IMG/VR virus record: IMGVR_UViG_3300038566_000115
Coordinates: 1 to 54,799 of that record
Direction: 5' to 3' (one strand)
DNA length: 54,799 nt
From: a virus
The position numbers and the translations under genes are program-made. The first letter of the stretch is position 1. The number at the start of each line of letters is the position of its first letter. The notes under the pieces are model-generated. The model saw only the letters and a list, made by a program, of their open reading frames with translations, was not told the origin of the DNA and made no database searches. Of the stretch, positions 25,201-33,118 are shown one piece after another.

Positions 25201-26743
25201 CTTGTATCCCACCAACAAATGCACCTAGTGTACCTTGCTTAAGCGCTTTAACTACGGTACCCCAGTCTGCCTCTATGCTACCGCGTTCTGGAGCACCGGC
25301 ATATTTATCTGTGATAGCGGCTTCGGTTCCTTCTTGTAGAAATTCTTGACCGCTCTCTGCGAGAGCGGCTGTTCCCGCTGCAGCTTTACGTGTACCGGCA
25401 AGTCGAGTACCGGTGAATAACTTACCTGTAATCTTATCAATCCCTGTTAGCTTGCCGGCTGCTAATGTTGACATAGCTGCCATCGCTACGCCCCGTGAAC
25501 TAAGTAGCTCAGCTAGCTGCGTACGTGCTGTATCGTTAGCGTATGCCTCTGACCTACCCTCTGCTATCAGTGCGTCGCGTATACGAGTGTACGCTTCTAA
25601 GGATTCTAAGTTATCTTGCTCCGCTGTATTGATAGCATCATAGACTTCTTTGCGTACCCCTGCGCTCACACTAAGGGCCTCTTCTGCTAACACTGTCTTA
25701 CCAACTATTTTAGCTCTCTGGTCATTAAGATACTTCAATGCAGACTTAGCGTCCTTAGCTACGCCTGCTTCGACCATTTCCTTCGCTAACTTTCCTGCAG
25801 TCTTAGTAGATATTTTACTTGCTACGCCAGAAATACCACCTGCTAATACCATTTCGGTTGCAGATGACATTACGATATCGGCTACTGCCACAGGATTAGT
25901 TACAATTGCGCCGATAGTACTTAGTACTCCATCTGCTGAATCTAGTTCAGACTGTAGGTTTTGCTTTGACTCTGTTACATACTTAGGCTCATAAGACTGT
26001 GCCCATTGGCCGGAAGTATACTCACCAAAATCTTTAGCGGCCTTCACTGCTTCAAGTCCCCGCCATGCTTTAGATGAACGGCGCAAGTATGCAGCCATAT
26101 CGTGTAGCGCAGAAGTATCTTTATCTTTTGCTTTGATACTTGCGGCCCTTACAGCAGTAGCGATAGAAGGGGATGTGCCTGAGTCGGGTTCATCAGAAGC
26201 CCACTGGCGTACAGCGCGGTATATGTCAGAAGCTAATGCTAGCGGTGTGCCTGTCGACTGTAGTATTGCTTTCTTTACGCTTGGGTCGGCATCAGAAAAT
26301 TCTCCGGCCGCTTCCGCTACCAATGCTAGGATGTCCGTTGCAGTCGCAGGTAAATCTGCAGCGCCTGATATGGCGTGGCCTATACCTTGCCCACCGAAAG
26401 ACTTGTACCATTCTGCCTCTTGTTCTGGTCCCTCTCCTACTGGCGGTGGGGCAGGCGCATCGAACTCAATCGCCTCACCATCCATAGAATCGTAGCCAGC
26501 TTGCGGGTCTTGTTGCGATGCACCTCTACCAACCGCTATGCCCATACGTTGTGGTGTTGGGTCAACATGGTCGAACCCCAACGCACGTTTTACCTCTGCC
26601 CTTGCAAACTTATCATGTTGAGCGTTTAGGTCTTCCCTGTTTCTATAGGGTGCGGTTGGTATAGCAGTGGGTTTACCTCTAGCTAGACGCTCTTTCTCCT
26701 CGTCACTAAGTGTACGCACATCAACATTGTTTTGGTTTTGCAT
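19232..26743 (-). CDS. Giant polyvalent virion protein with zinc-peptidase motif, 2503 aa
   Basis: The largest gene. HELGH at about residues 1227-1231, with a downstream ELATEF, is a zincin-like active site as in the peptidase domains of phage polyvalent proteins. Hydrophobic stretches lie near residues 270-310, 505-525 and about 2200-2255. Lys/Pro/Ala-rich linkers occur near 670-750 and 1000-1040. Large polyvalent proteins are packed in the head and injected with DNA to protect it or modify the host. In a short-tailed phage it could also line the ejection channel. No RNA polymerase motifs were seen. Confidence 0.75.
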   Translation of the reverse strand: MQNQNNVDVRTLSDEEKERLARGKPTAIPTAPYRNREDLNAQHDKFARAEVKRALGFDHVDPTPQRMGIAVGRGASQQDPQAGYDSMDGEAIEFDAPAPPPVGEGPEQEAEWYKSFGGQGIGHAISGAADLPATATDILALVAEAAGEFSDADPSVKKAILQSTGTPLALASDIYRAVRQWASDEPDSGTSPSIATAVRAASIKAKDKDTSALHDMAAYLRRSSKAWRGLEAVKAAKDFGEYTSGQWAQSYEPKYVTESKQNLQSELDSADGVLSTIGAIVTNPVAVADIVMSSATEMVLAGGISGVASKISTKTAGKLAKEMVEAGVAKDAKSALKYLNDQRAKIVGKTVLAEEALSVSAGVRKEVYDAINTAEQDNLESLEAYTRIRDALIAEGRSEAYANDTARTQLAELLSSRGVAMAAMSTLAAGKLTGIDKITGKLFTGTRLAGTRKAAAGTAALAESGQEFLQEGTEAAITDKYAGAPERGSIEADWGTVVKALKQGTLGAFVGGIQGGSLAAVLTPNTQKQIAKGADKQRIENSRPPTPSSPSAPPKVAATLDSVSETIGRILEIDKKLAELSPKVADDTASIEETALHDAMLDKQISLEESLAGVGEVDGENNVKTDPIGFLEDSRAAVNAASKTKKVEKAEETKAPVTEVAKEEGPVKQESVKKAEPKPTQQKKKPAVKDTAAPVNNSTPQREFNLDGTGSNKTNKQKKEAIPATPTPTDEGGGDVNRQTALPLDNPNSFVERTKRKYDAVFLGQNKLDKDDLAELDSTLDFKHMYDKNAEGNKVQQRAKAFKVHTDKVKAALWTPLKGETAKLQNLISNVEKSTGRKGPLNKKLSRKLAEVNRLIDSGIEGKTPARRKMAAKAALKKLHELSESGVGHPAIADVLAHADKDSGKTKDEFTKYLRDAASIVDRANKDAKTKSFPAEFIGDILQTAVLAAPESVRTPDIDGLVAKAATHVSNALTGVQSASRNRNTAPKIIEQLADSIDALSESPVPPKPKKKKPAAKGESIKAKAKKKSTQETDETKPDAADEFLAKAEKEKTSVVSDVLSGGTNTDSGYSVITPQEATMIKNNLEVGVDIANQNSRVQGLRADKSSNASEFIAEFVGALPPKSKARETLEAMQVFLSSSDVRISEYVADRVVGSHLGKYLAHAGPLRKSLSTLREKYGYSDALDSDIIKIYNELKEDAAISGVGDGTVILNDDVSSDPMLVYSFIHELGHAVTVPALTNDPTLKAAMDEIYRDFTTEVNKSGAVSPEVSYATKNPLELATEFLVNQEVQNAMKAMPANETVSSLLKDHRAAHKSLYDQMVDAVLSILKRILPSSIKPKTFFDQMLEVSAASAAVSSDIATHGRPTIDTITQLRTLGTELGSDNKLVTPPRDALLKSLGMTEAQATKAADRMRELVRNSDKVSTATEQREAVEEKEYIEDAELELIALQNGDGGGGLGELYFNDIQDNPADGGAGAAGRSKLQDIANTTGKIYRRVLETSDGLVEKFSDSMVGVNGKELLRGMLDNARRRVRLGTKYIHDNFNKVRYVRDLLASKGITDVQRQSLTSLMLDASYQQIDPRIPLQVHTWLSDKQKKAKRPLYSRVRSEYNSLPPPLKEVFKTLTSYYKDANNKMHTALVKALMYRHGMTNPSTSLIGRLKDVKSDEDLDEILSTMPPHIHDRFYGKGGQPNAVFEGTAKMLLSTNKQYNKQKNGIYVPSYRDGTHGFSLHTAREHVVSTKEAAEKLKGKLLGTRGVQGGVPTVKIELEGDSYLVTESEKGFRVNPSSNENLREIAELNREGFPDGWKVTNKLIPRNIQKDSVGMLSTEEVLNVIKKLSGENTEGSPAIQEFYKMLPDSSMLTRHVKRQGIAGTNVDLVQGMAKYVESTGRYISALETAPEQAKLRADIEKVNEGKTPEEKDRNDSIVAELAGRIDRNDSSGALLQVLSGLGFTNTLMSPSHPIINLHQPWMLTVPYLSGKYHGGTSQSGINSAFSYVSRAHGRVMGPAIRKVLAERGGANALSGDEVVYDDMFRQIKANVGEGPLADDINSMLDKLVETGSIEHTFTNELHEMASSPVSSLNKKDTAVGAKILEGAGEGAHRVLSMGRVVNQISEMVNRSVTAIAAYEMARDSGQSHEVAVKEAQNAIDQTQINYDILNRPDWMVGNAALKVISAMKMYPLGLYSMISTQIYRGFMREGRSQEDKAKAMRTLAGVALVSQLFTGTSGALFIEPVRLAATILNSTLGLVGLGLDEAEDEILDRPERLVYDMVEQVAGPQVAEFITYGMYNAMLGIDFSSRAGMHRLLTNTSQEHGFEWWADTFGSSLIGPIVGSGYQNVKSYIRAIESGQGKVEATLKYAIPVKFIRDLTQAYERATEGLLSKSGRQLLPPSAKTAASKAFGFTPHEEAVYWADRMSDWAQQDVGKSARRSALASYVQASLRGRSLKDAKEEISEYNRTIAKARLGKRITIKDVTRAVKEARERERQSKYNPSGLRGGEEGIEGL

Positions 26744-26746
26744 CGA

Positions 26747-28393
26747 TTAGGTTCCAAAGTTTGTAGTATCGGGAATTCCCTGCGGGTCTGCTTCGTGTTG
26801 CATTGTACGCATTTCGTCCTCCACTTTCCTACGTTTTATTTCCGCTAGCATTTTTAACTCACGAGGTGAGTATTGGTTGCCAGTACCTCTAGTCGGTATG
26901 GCCGTTGTGTTTGCTGCTTGTGATTGAGTAGGTGGAGGTTTACGCTCCATGAACTCACTAAATATACTAAGCAGGGAAGAAGGAACTCCTACTTTACGGT
27001 GATTAGATTTATAGGTGCCGTTAGATATCAGCCCCGTATACGCCTCTAAGTTGCCATCTTCGGTAGGTTTTATATTCAACACACGGTTGTTACCAAGGGT
27101 TATAAGTACACCACTTCCAAATGGTTTAATTACGTCCCCGACATCCTTACCATCCTTCGCCATAATCTGGCCGGCCGCTCCAATAATACCCTCATAGGTT
27201 GTACCGAGTGAACCGCCGTTAGATGGCGATGGATTCAACCGCAAGAACTCACCTAGATTCTCCTGCCTAAGAACTGCAGTTTGTGCAGCATTAGTCATGT
27301 CATTAGTGACCTTATCTAAATCCGCTTTGGCTTTATCATACGCGACTAATTGCTCATCGTTTAAATCTGCCTCATCCATAAGGCCATCCAACACGTCACG
27401 TACATCAGCGTCAACACCCTTGCGGATATTTGTAGTTTGTAATTTGAATAGCTTATCCCTTGCTGTATCAGCCTTATCCATAGATTTCTGTAGCGTGTTT
27501 ATCGCTGCGTCATTCCAACCAAGTCCTTTAGCGACTTTCTTGTTTAGCCTCCACATTTCTCTGGTGTGTTGGTTAGTGATGTTAAGGTAATCATTCGCTA
27601 CTCGCATTGGTGCAAGGTCTGCATCAACACCAACTTTCCTTGCGTTCGCTTTTGTATGCTCAGTTAGCGCCGCTTGATAATCCAACTTGGATTCTGTTAT
27701 CTTATCAAATACATCGTTAGCTAATTGCTGCGCTTTTGTAGCAGCTTTCGTATGTGTATTGCCAGCACGAGTTTTTTCTAAGTTGGCTTGGGCTTGTAGC
27801 ATAGGGATTGACATTGCCCTAAATAACTCTGGACGCTCAGTAAACTTAGACATCATATCTCGAATCTGCTGTCCGTTCTGGATAATAGTACCCCCAGTTC
27901 CTGTACCTGCAGGTCCTCGGTGGTCATCTTCTTCTACTACCCCGCGCACTACCAACCCTTTAGGTGAAGGCATAAACTCAAGGCGTGTGTTGTTAGGCAT
28001 CATCGCATAGGCGGCCTTCATAACATCACTTGCTTGGTCTAACCTACCTGCATCCGCTAACATGGCGGCTTTGTTCATACCCCCCTGAAATTTTTGAAAC
28101 ATTTTCATTGAGGTCTGGTCTAAAAACTTACGGCGTTGGTCAGGGTCTAGGTCGAGGGTAGATAGTTTTTGCGTAATGTACTGTGAAAAATCCTGCGTGG
28201 TCGGCACTGCAGTATCAGTAGGTGCAGAGTTAGGTGTGGGTATAGCGCCGGAATCCACCGCGTTATCTATCTCCCCAAGCCCCGCCCGTATTTTAGCAGC
28301 GCGGTCCCTATCCTCCTCCTCATTGATACCCTTACGAATTCTATCGAATGCACCAGCCGAGTTAGCAAATGCGCCTGATAAGTTAAATGCCAT
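26747..28393 (-). CDS. Probable internal virion protein, 548 aa
   Basis: 548 residues, helical and Ala/Asp/Lys-rich with long charged stretches. No catalytic motif seen. It sits three bases upstream of the giant protein gene and its start overlaps the end of the S74-like gene, so the three are co-expressed late. Position next to the giant protein suggests an ejection or inner-core protein, by analogy with podophage internal virion clusters. Confidence 0.65.
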   Translation of the reverse strand: MAFNLSGAFANSAGAFDRIRKGINEEEDRDRAAKIRAGLGEIDNAVDSGAIPTPNSAPTDTAVPTTQDFSQYITQKLSTLDLDPDQRRKFLDQTSMKMFQKFQGGMNKAAMLADAGRLDQASDVMKAAYAMMPNNTRLEFMPSPKGLVVRGVVEEDDHRGPAGTGTGGTIIQNGQQIRDMMSKFTERPELFRAMSIPMLQAQANLEKTRAGNTHTKAATKAQQLANDVFDKITESKLDYQAALTEHTKANARKVGVDADLAPMRVANDYLNITNQHTREMWRLNKKVAKGLGWNDAAINTLQKSMDKADTARDKLFKLQTTNIRKGVDADVRDVLDGLMDEADLNDEQLVAYDKAKADLDKVTNDMTNAAQTAVLRQENLGEFLRLNPSPSNGGSLGTTYEGIIGAAGQIMAKDGKDVGDVIKPFGSGVLITLGNNRVLNIKPTEDGNLEAYTGLISNGTYKSNHRKVGVPSSLLSIFSEFMERKPPPTQSQAANTTAIPTRGTGNQYSPRELKMLAEIKRRKVEDEMRTMQHEADPQGIPDTTNFGT

Positions 28394-30008
28394 AACGATT
28401 ACCTCCTAGTGGCACACCCTGTTTCGATGGAGGCGTAACAGGTGCTGCGTCAATCTCTTGTATCATAGCGTCACGTTCAGCATAACGATTCTTAGCCTTG
28501 TGTGCTTGGATAGCATCGCCCTTTTGCTCCAGTAATTTATCGAAGAAGTCGGTACCTTTGCGGCGCACTACTTCTGCGGGTATAACGTACTCCCCATCAC
28601 TTAAGCTCGCGGGTATTAAATCCTCTTTTGGTCCGCCCGGACCATCGACTTCGCCGCCATCATTGTACATACGTACATACCCACCATCCCTGTATTGGTA
28701 CATTTGGCTTGGTGCGGCATCAGTCAACATACCAGATGGTGGTTGTAGTGCCGGTAACGCTTGAGGCGTAGGTGCGGTTACGGGAGTATCTATTTCGGTA
28801 GGGTCGTCGGGCGCGTTAAGCATTTGGTCAAGGCTAACCATCTTACTAAATGCCTTAGACATGCTGCCGCCTCCAAACGAGGCGAGCGCCTTAGCGCGGT
28901 TATGGCGCTTATGGAACTCTTCGTTAGTTTCTACCGGACCGCCATCAGCATACTTCTTGGACATTTCCCTGACAGCGCCTTCGAGTCTTGCTACCTTAGC
29001 GTTCAGGTCAATCCCCATTTGCTTACCCTTGGGAGAGTTAACCATAGTACGCACGGCAGGGTTTTCATCTTCTGCCAGTGTACCCATGTGTTTGCCCATA
29101 GGTTGTCCATACCCGTCCTTGTATTCATACTCGTAGTTCTTACCTTCTTTAACTTGCTTCAAAGACTCCTTATCAGGGATAGCCTTAATATTCTTCTTGG
29201 TCTTCTTGCTCGACATCGTAGCCCATGCACCAAGACCAGTACCTATAATGTCACCCATCATTTGGTTTCTCGAATTCGACAGGTTGAATTGGTTTTGCCA
29301 TTGCGAGTTCTGTAAATTACCAGACTGGCCATAACCTGCAAGGGCTTGGTTCCCCCACTGCCCTGCGCCGTTAGCGATGTTGCTCTGTGTGCCGAGGGTG
29401 GAGTTCAAATTGCCCACCCCACTCGAACCGGCTTGTAACGCTAGGCCATAACTCTGTGCTGCTTGGGAAGGTAGACCACGACCGATGTTTATAGCATCTG
29501 CTCTTAGGGCACGGCCTTTATCACGTACGTTCTCGCGTCTAGTATTAGCGACAGATGCTGCACCTAATGATTCTGCGAGGCGGGATTGTTTATCAATGGC
29601 GGCACTACGAACTTGTGATGGGTCGATGCCCATACTAGCTAGACGCGCTTCTGCATTATTACGCTGGGCTTGGAACTGCGTGCGTACGTCAGCAACAGCT
29701 TTACCAGCTTCCGATTCCTGTCGCTCGATAGAATCGTATGAGGTAAAGTCCTCAATCAAATCATTCTCTATCGGCTGGAATATGTCTTGGTAGCGTTGCC
29801 TATCGTCCCTAGCCCATGCTTGGTTCTCGGCCATAGCATCCATCTGGACACCAAGTACCTGCTCAAGCACGTCCTGTTGTTGGCCCCATTGCTCACGAGC
29901 CCATGCTAATTGTTCCCGTTGCGTTTCTTGCGCTATACGAGCGACCGCTTCGCTTGATTCAGCTAAGCCGCTCATATCTGGTGGAGGTGGTGGTTCACTG
30001 CAACACAT
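28383..30008 (-). CDS. Structural protein with internal S74-like chaperone domain, 541 aa
   Basis: 541 residues. The N-terminal 240 residues are Gln/Ala-rich and helical. Residues 266-350 read SSKKTKKNIKAI, KHMGTLAED, GIDLNAKVARLEGAVREM, which fits the S74 intramolecular chaperone pattern. A second region (436-481) has YRDGGYV and LSDGEYVIPAEVV, a motif seen in other phage virion proteins. S74 domains normally end tail spikes and cleave themselves; here about 190 residues follow, so the role may differ. Confidence 0.65.
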   Translation of the reverse strand: MCCSEPPPPPDMSGLAESSEAVARIAQETQREQLAWAREQWGQQQDVLEQVLGVQMDAMAENQAWARDDRQRYQDIFQPIENDLIEDFTSYDSIERQESEAGKAVADVRTQFQAQRNNAEARLASMGIDPSQVRSAAIDKQSRLAESLGAASVANTRRENVRDKGRALRADAINIGRGLPSQAAQSYGLALQAGSSGVGNLNSTLGTQSNIANGAGQWGNQALAGYGQSGNLQNSQWQNQFNLSNSRNQMMGDIIGTGLGAWATMSSKKTKKNIKAIPDKESLKQVKEGKNYEYEYKDGYGQPMGKHMGTLAEDENPAVRTMVNSPKGKQMGIDLNAKVARLEGAVREMSKKYADGGPVETNEEFHKRHNRAKALASFGGGSMSKAFSKMVSLDQMLNAPDDPTEIDTPVTAPTPQALPALQPPSGMLTDAAPSQMYQYRDGGYVRMYNDGGEVDGPGGPKEDLIPASLSDGEYVIPAEVVRRKGTDFFDKLLEQKGDAIQAHKAKNRYAERDAMIQEIDAAPVTPPSKQGVPLGGNRYGI

Positions 30009-30498
30009 CAGGTCGTACCTCTTTAAAATAATGGATAGCTATTGGCGCATATCCCTGTGACGTCATCAATTTCTCTAGTGACTTACCTCCAATGGGAGAC
30101 TTATCACTCATACCAATATAGGTTACGCCGAGTTTATATAATACACCCTCTGCATAACTGAGTAAATTCCTAGCAAGTTCGCCACCCCTATGTTCAGGGG
30201 TTATGTAGAACCAGTCTTCTTTGGCGATTCTTGTTCCGCGTACATGTACGTTAGGGCCAATGTAATACCCTAGATGTCCGACCATATTCTCTTCGTAGCG
30301 AATTGTAAATTCTAGTATAGCTCCTACTGATTCGTAATGTAGGACGCCCGTAGTATCTGGGTCAAAGGTATCGGGTAAGTATTTCGATTCAGTCTCAGCC
30401 CAATGGCTTTCCCATAACGACTCTACTTCATCTACATTTTCCGATATACGCTCTATCGCGTATGTGTAGTCCCCTATTGTTTCTGGTTTTAATTTCAT
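29995..30498 (-). CDS. GNAT-family acetyltransferase
   Basis: 167 residues. ITPEHRGGELARNLLSYAEG is the acetyl-CoA pyrophosphate-binding motif (R-G-G-x-[GA]) of GNAT enzymes, preceded by the EDWFYI strand and followed by IGM and a C-terminal YFKEV strand. The substrate is unknown; phage GNATs can modify virion or host proteins. It overlaps the S74-like gene by 14 bases and the upstream tail gene by one, so it is part of the late operon. Confidence 0.8.
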   Translation of the reverse strand: MKLKPETIGDYTYAIERISENVDEVESLWESHWAETESKYLPDTFDPDTTGVLHYESVGAILEFTIRYEENMVGHLGYYIGPNVHVRGTRIAKEDWFYITPEHRGGELARNLLSYAEGVLYKLGVTYIGMSDKSPIGGKSLEKLMTSQGYAPIAIHYFKEVRPDVLQ

Positions 30499-31043
30499 TA
30501 TAAATCCTTAGTACTGAAAAACTTTTTGAAGGTTAGTAATTTGGTTAGTATATATTCTCCTATACTCCCAATAGTTGTTATAGACGTTGTAGGTTCAGAC
30601 CACACGGCTGTTGCTATAGCATCAATATCACTAGGCGTTACTCCAGAACCAGTATTCACTGTTATTATTTCAACCTGTGGAGGCTGGTAATCAATATTAA
30701 CTGTTGTACTTGGACTTAAAGGAGTTCTATCAAAACAATCAATCCCGCTAAGACCATCATCAGTGATTATCTCGCCAATTACTTTAAGATTTTGGTCTGT
30801 ATCAAAAGGAACAACTCGAGTTCCTTTCTCTAATCTAACTCTGCGCGGAGTAGATGAAGATGGTCCTGTTGGCTCATTTCCTTGTGAAATCATAAACACA
30901 TCATAAGGCCGTAAAGTTTCATCCGTCCTACGCAATACACGCATTTCCTTATACATATCCATAGGCTGAAAATCAACGCCTACAGTATCAGCATGGAGGT
31001 ACACGCGTCTATTGACCGCATCTATATTAGCAATAATTGTCAT
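30498..31043 (-). CDS. Tail-associated protein, 181 aa
   Basis: Beta-rich N-terminal part; the C-terminal segment VTPSDIDAIATAVWSE followed by a Gly-containing helix is common in phage tail and fibre proteins. Four-base overlap with the upstream gene. Probably a small tail component; exact role unknown. Confidence 0.6.
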   Translation of the reverse strand: MTIIANIDAVNRRVYLHADTVGVDFQPMDMYKEMRVLRRTDETLRPYDVFMISQGNEPTGPSSSTPRRVRLEKGTRVVPFDTDQNLKVIGEIITDDGLSGIDCFDRTPLSPSTTVNIDYQPPQVEIITVNTGSGVTPSDIDAIATAVWSEPTTSITTIGSIGEYILTKLLTFKKFFSTKDL

Positions 31044-31348
31044 TGATCATCAATCTCTAAAACACCGTTAATCACTTGACCACCATGCTTGTCAATTATC
31101 CAAAGATAAGCGGCGTTAGCGACTAATGTAAATAGCTCAATACCATCAATAACACCATCGTCCCCCACACCAAGGTAATCCATTTGTATGGGAATAGACG
31201 AGGCACGTTCATAAATTCTATCAAAACCCCCAATAGTCTGTTTTATAGAGCCATCAGGGTTTGTTATGATTTTATCTATTTCAATAGCAATAAATGGGTC
31301 ATCACCGACCACATCTATCGCTATCTTACGTGCTTTTAAGTAACTCAT
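31040..31348 (-). CDS. Hypothetical tail-region protein, 102 aa
   Basis: A small soluble protein, mixed alpha/beta, of unknown family, tightly packed between two tail genes with overlaps at both ends. Co-expression with the fibre genes suggests a structural or assembly role. Confidence 0.6.
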   Translation of the reverse strand: MSYLKARKIAIDVVGDDPFIAIEIDKIITNPDGSIKQTIGGFDRIYERASSIPIQMDYLGVGDDGVIDGIELFTLVANAAYLWIIDKHGGQVINGVLEIDDQ

Positions 31349-32826
31349 TATACGTTTGTTTCAACCGTTGGTGCACAACTAAACGCAACGGTTGTGGTAC
31401 GTGTGACAGTGAATAAAGTTTTTGCTTGAGTAGCGCCACCATCACCCTCACAGAGATAAACACAATCCTTATCTGTACCTGCTGAACCGCCCACTGTATC
31501 GCCATCATAATCAAAGGCATCGATAATCTTGTTGTTACCATCTGCCGTACTTGCAAGCCCTTTGATTACTGAAGTATCAGATGCTTGAACTTCGACAGCA
31601 CCAGCAGTATTGAACGCAGCAGCAAAGTAACAGTGATACCAAGCATTGGCGTCGGCTTTTGCTATTGACCCGACAGTAGCTTCGATAGATACAGAGAAAG
31701 GTCTAGTTTTAGTACCACCTACATCGTCTGTGAATACAACTCGCTGTTCATCAGATACAGGGACATTTTCAATAAACAAACCCTGCCCTGAAAATGGTGC
31801 ATCAGTAACTATCTGTCCTGCGCCGTTATAGGAATACCATGTACCAACCCGCTTACCGTTAGTGACATTAGTGATATGGTCATTAATATCATCATCAGTT
31901 TGCGCAAGCGCATCTAAAAACGCAACGCATTCATCTAATGAACCAGATGCAGCATTGTTAAGAACCCATGTAAAATTACCATCGGCCTCGTTGAAGCCCG
32001 TTTCAACTTGTGGTGTATCAAGTTCCTCAAGTCCCATACTTGTCCAAGGCGCAATTTGCGCACCGCCATAAACATCAGCTAGTGTGTAGTTACCCGTTGT
32101 TAGGTGAGGTGTTTCTGATACCGCGAAACCCGCAAAATATTCACCAAGTTCTGTGATACCCAAATCAGTAGTTGATTCTTTACGGTCATAGTTTTGTCCA
32201 AAAGTTCTTACCGATACAGCCATATAAGTTCTACTGTCAAAATCTCCTGCACTTGCATCACTTGGCGTATTACCTGTAGAACCGAAAACTTGGATTAATT
32301 CATCAAAATTACCTGCCTTAGCAAAATCTACAGGGGCCCCACCTACGGACAGTTGTAAGTAAGGTTGGGAGGTAGGGAGTATTGAACCAAGACCTCTTGC
32401 ACCCATAGATATTCTATCTGTACCACCGTCAGTTGCTAACTGTTTTACTCCTGAACCACGGATAATATCAATGTCTGCTTGTGTAGAAAATTTACGGGAG
32501 TTAACCAAGTTGAATGAACCAGCGAATTTGAAATTGGCATTTGTCCAACGCTCATAAGGACGTAGTGATTCATCAGAAGCACGTTCCCTATTTTCAAAAG
32601 CATATAATGCTTCCATACGAATACCATCTTGTTGCGATAACGGATTGGGGTCAGACGCGCCACCACCAACACTCGTTAAATCTAAGGTCGGAAGTTCTTC
32701 CACAGGAATTATTTCAAGCAGTCCGTTAGTCTTATCGAAGTAGATATTCCCGTCAGGCGTACCTGCTCTACCTTGTGTACTCTGAACCAATGTAGTCGCT
32801 TGATTCGTTAAGTCTATAATAGCCAT
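31348..32826 (-). CDS. Tail/fibre structural protein, 492 aa
   Basis: 492 residues, Gly/Thr/Asp-rich and beta-dominated. The final residues VETNV resemble the VETNE and IETNE ends of the two LamG proteins upstream, hinting at a shared C-terminal feature. No enzyme motif was identified. It is likely part of the tail or receptor-binding apparatus, encoded with the LamG fibres in one leftward operon. Confidence 0.65.
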   Translation of the reverse strand: MAIIDLTNQATTLVQSTQGRAGTPDGNIYFDKTNGLLEIIPVEELPTLDLTSVGGGASDPNPLSQQDGIRMEALYAFENRERASDESLRPYERWTNANFKFAGSFNLVNSRKFSTQADIDIIRGSGVKQLATDGGTDRISMGARGLGSILPTSQPYLQLSVGGAPVDFAKAGNFDELIQVFGSTGNTPSDASAGDFDSRTYMAVSVRTFGQNYDRKESTTDLGITELGEYFAGFAVSETPHLTTGNYTLADVYGGAQIAPWTSMGLEELDTPQVETGFNEADGNFTWVLNNAASGSLDECVAFLDALAQTDDDINDHITNVTNGKRVGTWYSYNGAGQIVTDAPFSGQGLFIENVPVSDEQRVVFTDDVGGTKTRPFSVSIEATVGSIAKADANAWYHCYFAAAFNTAGAVEVQASDTSVIKGLASTADGNNKIIDAFDYDGDTVGGSAGTDKDCVYLCEGDGGATQAKTLFTVTRTTTVAFSCAPTVETNV

Positions 32827-32830
32827 TATT

Positions 32831-33118
32831 TTAGCCCTCTTTGACTAGTTTAAGTTCAGGAGTTTTGAAGGGACTCTCTGGGTCAAACCCTTTTAAATTC
32901 TGCTCTTTGGCAAAATCAATACCTGCATTAAATGCTTTCAATTCATATTTTCTTGCGAACTTAATTATCTGGAACATAAGTTCATCAGACACACCGGAAG
33001 GGAATTCTGCAAGAACTGCATCAGTAATGTTTTCCCTAACTAGCCAGTCTTGCTTAACACCATTATTTGTTAATTGGAACATATTTGCATTCTGTAATTG
33101 AATATAGTCTTTACTCAT
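32831..33118 (-). CDS. Hypothetical protein, 95 aa
   Basis: A 95-residue helical protein between two fibre genes, overlapping the 911-residue gene by 8 bases. Small helical proteins in this position are sometimes fibre-assembly chaperones, but no motif confirms that here. Confidence 0.6.
   Translation of the reverse strand: MSKDYIQLQNANMFQLTNNGVKQDWLVRENITDAVLAEFPSGVSDELMFQIIKFARKYELKAFNAGIDFAKEQNLKGFDPESPFKTPELKLVKEG

Noticed and set aside
24345-25349. Plus-strand ORF of 334 codons
   Set aside because: Ser/Leu/Pro-rich antisense frame of the giant 2503-residue gene; typical shadow composition and no initiation signal.
19232-26743. N4-type virion RNA polymerase
   Set aside because: The size is suggestive, but no RNA polymerase motifs were found and the central motif is a zinc-peptidase HELGH.
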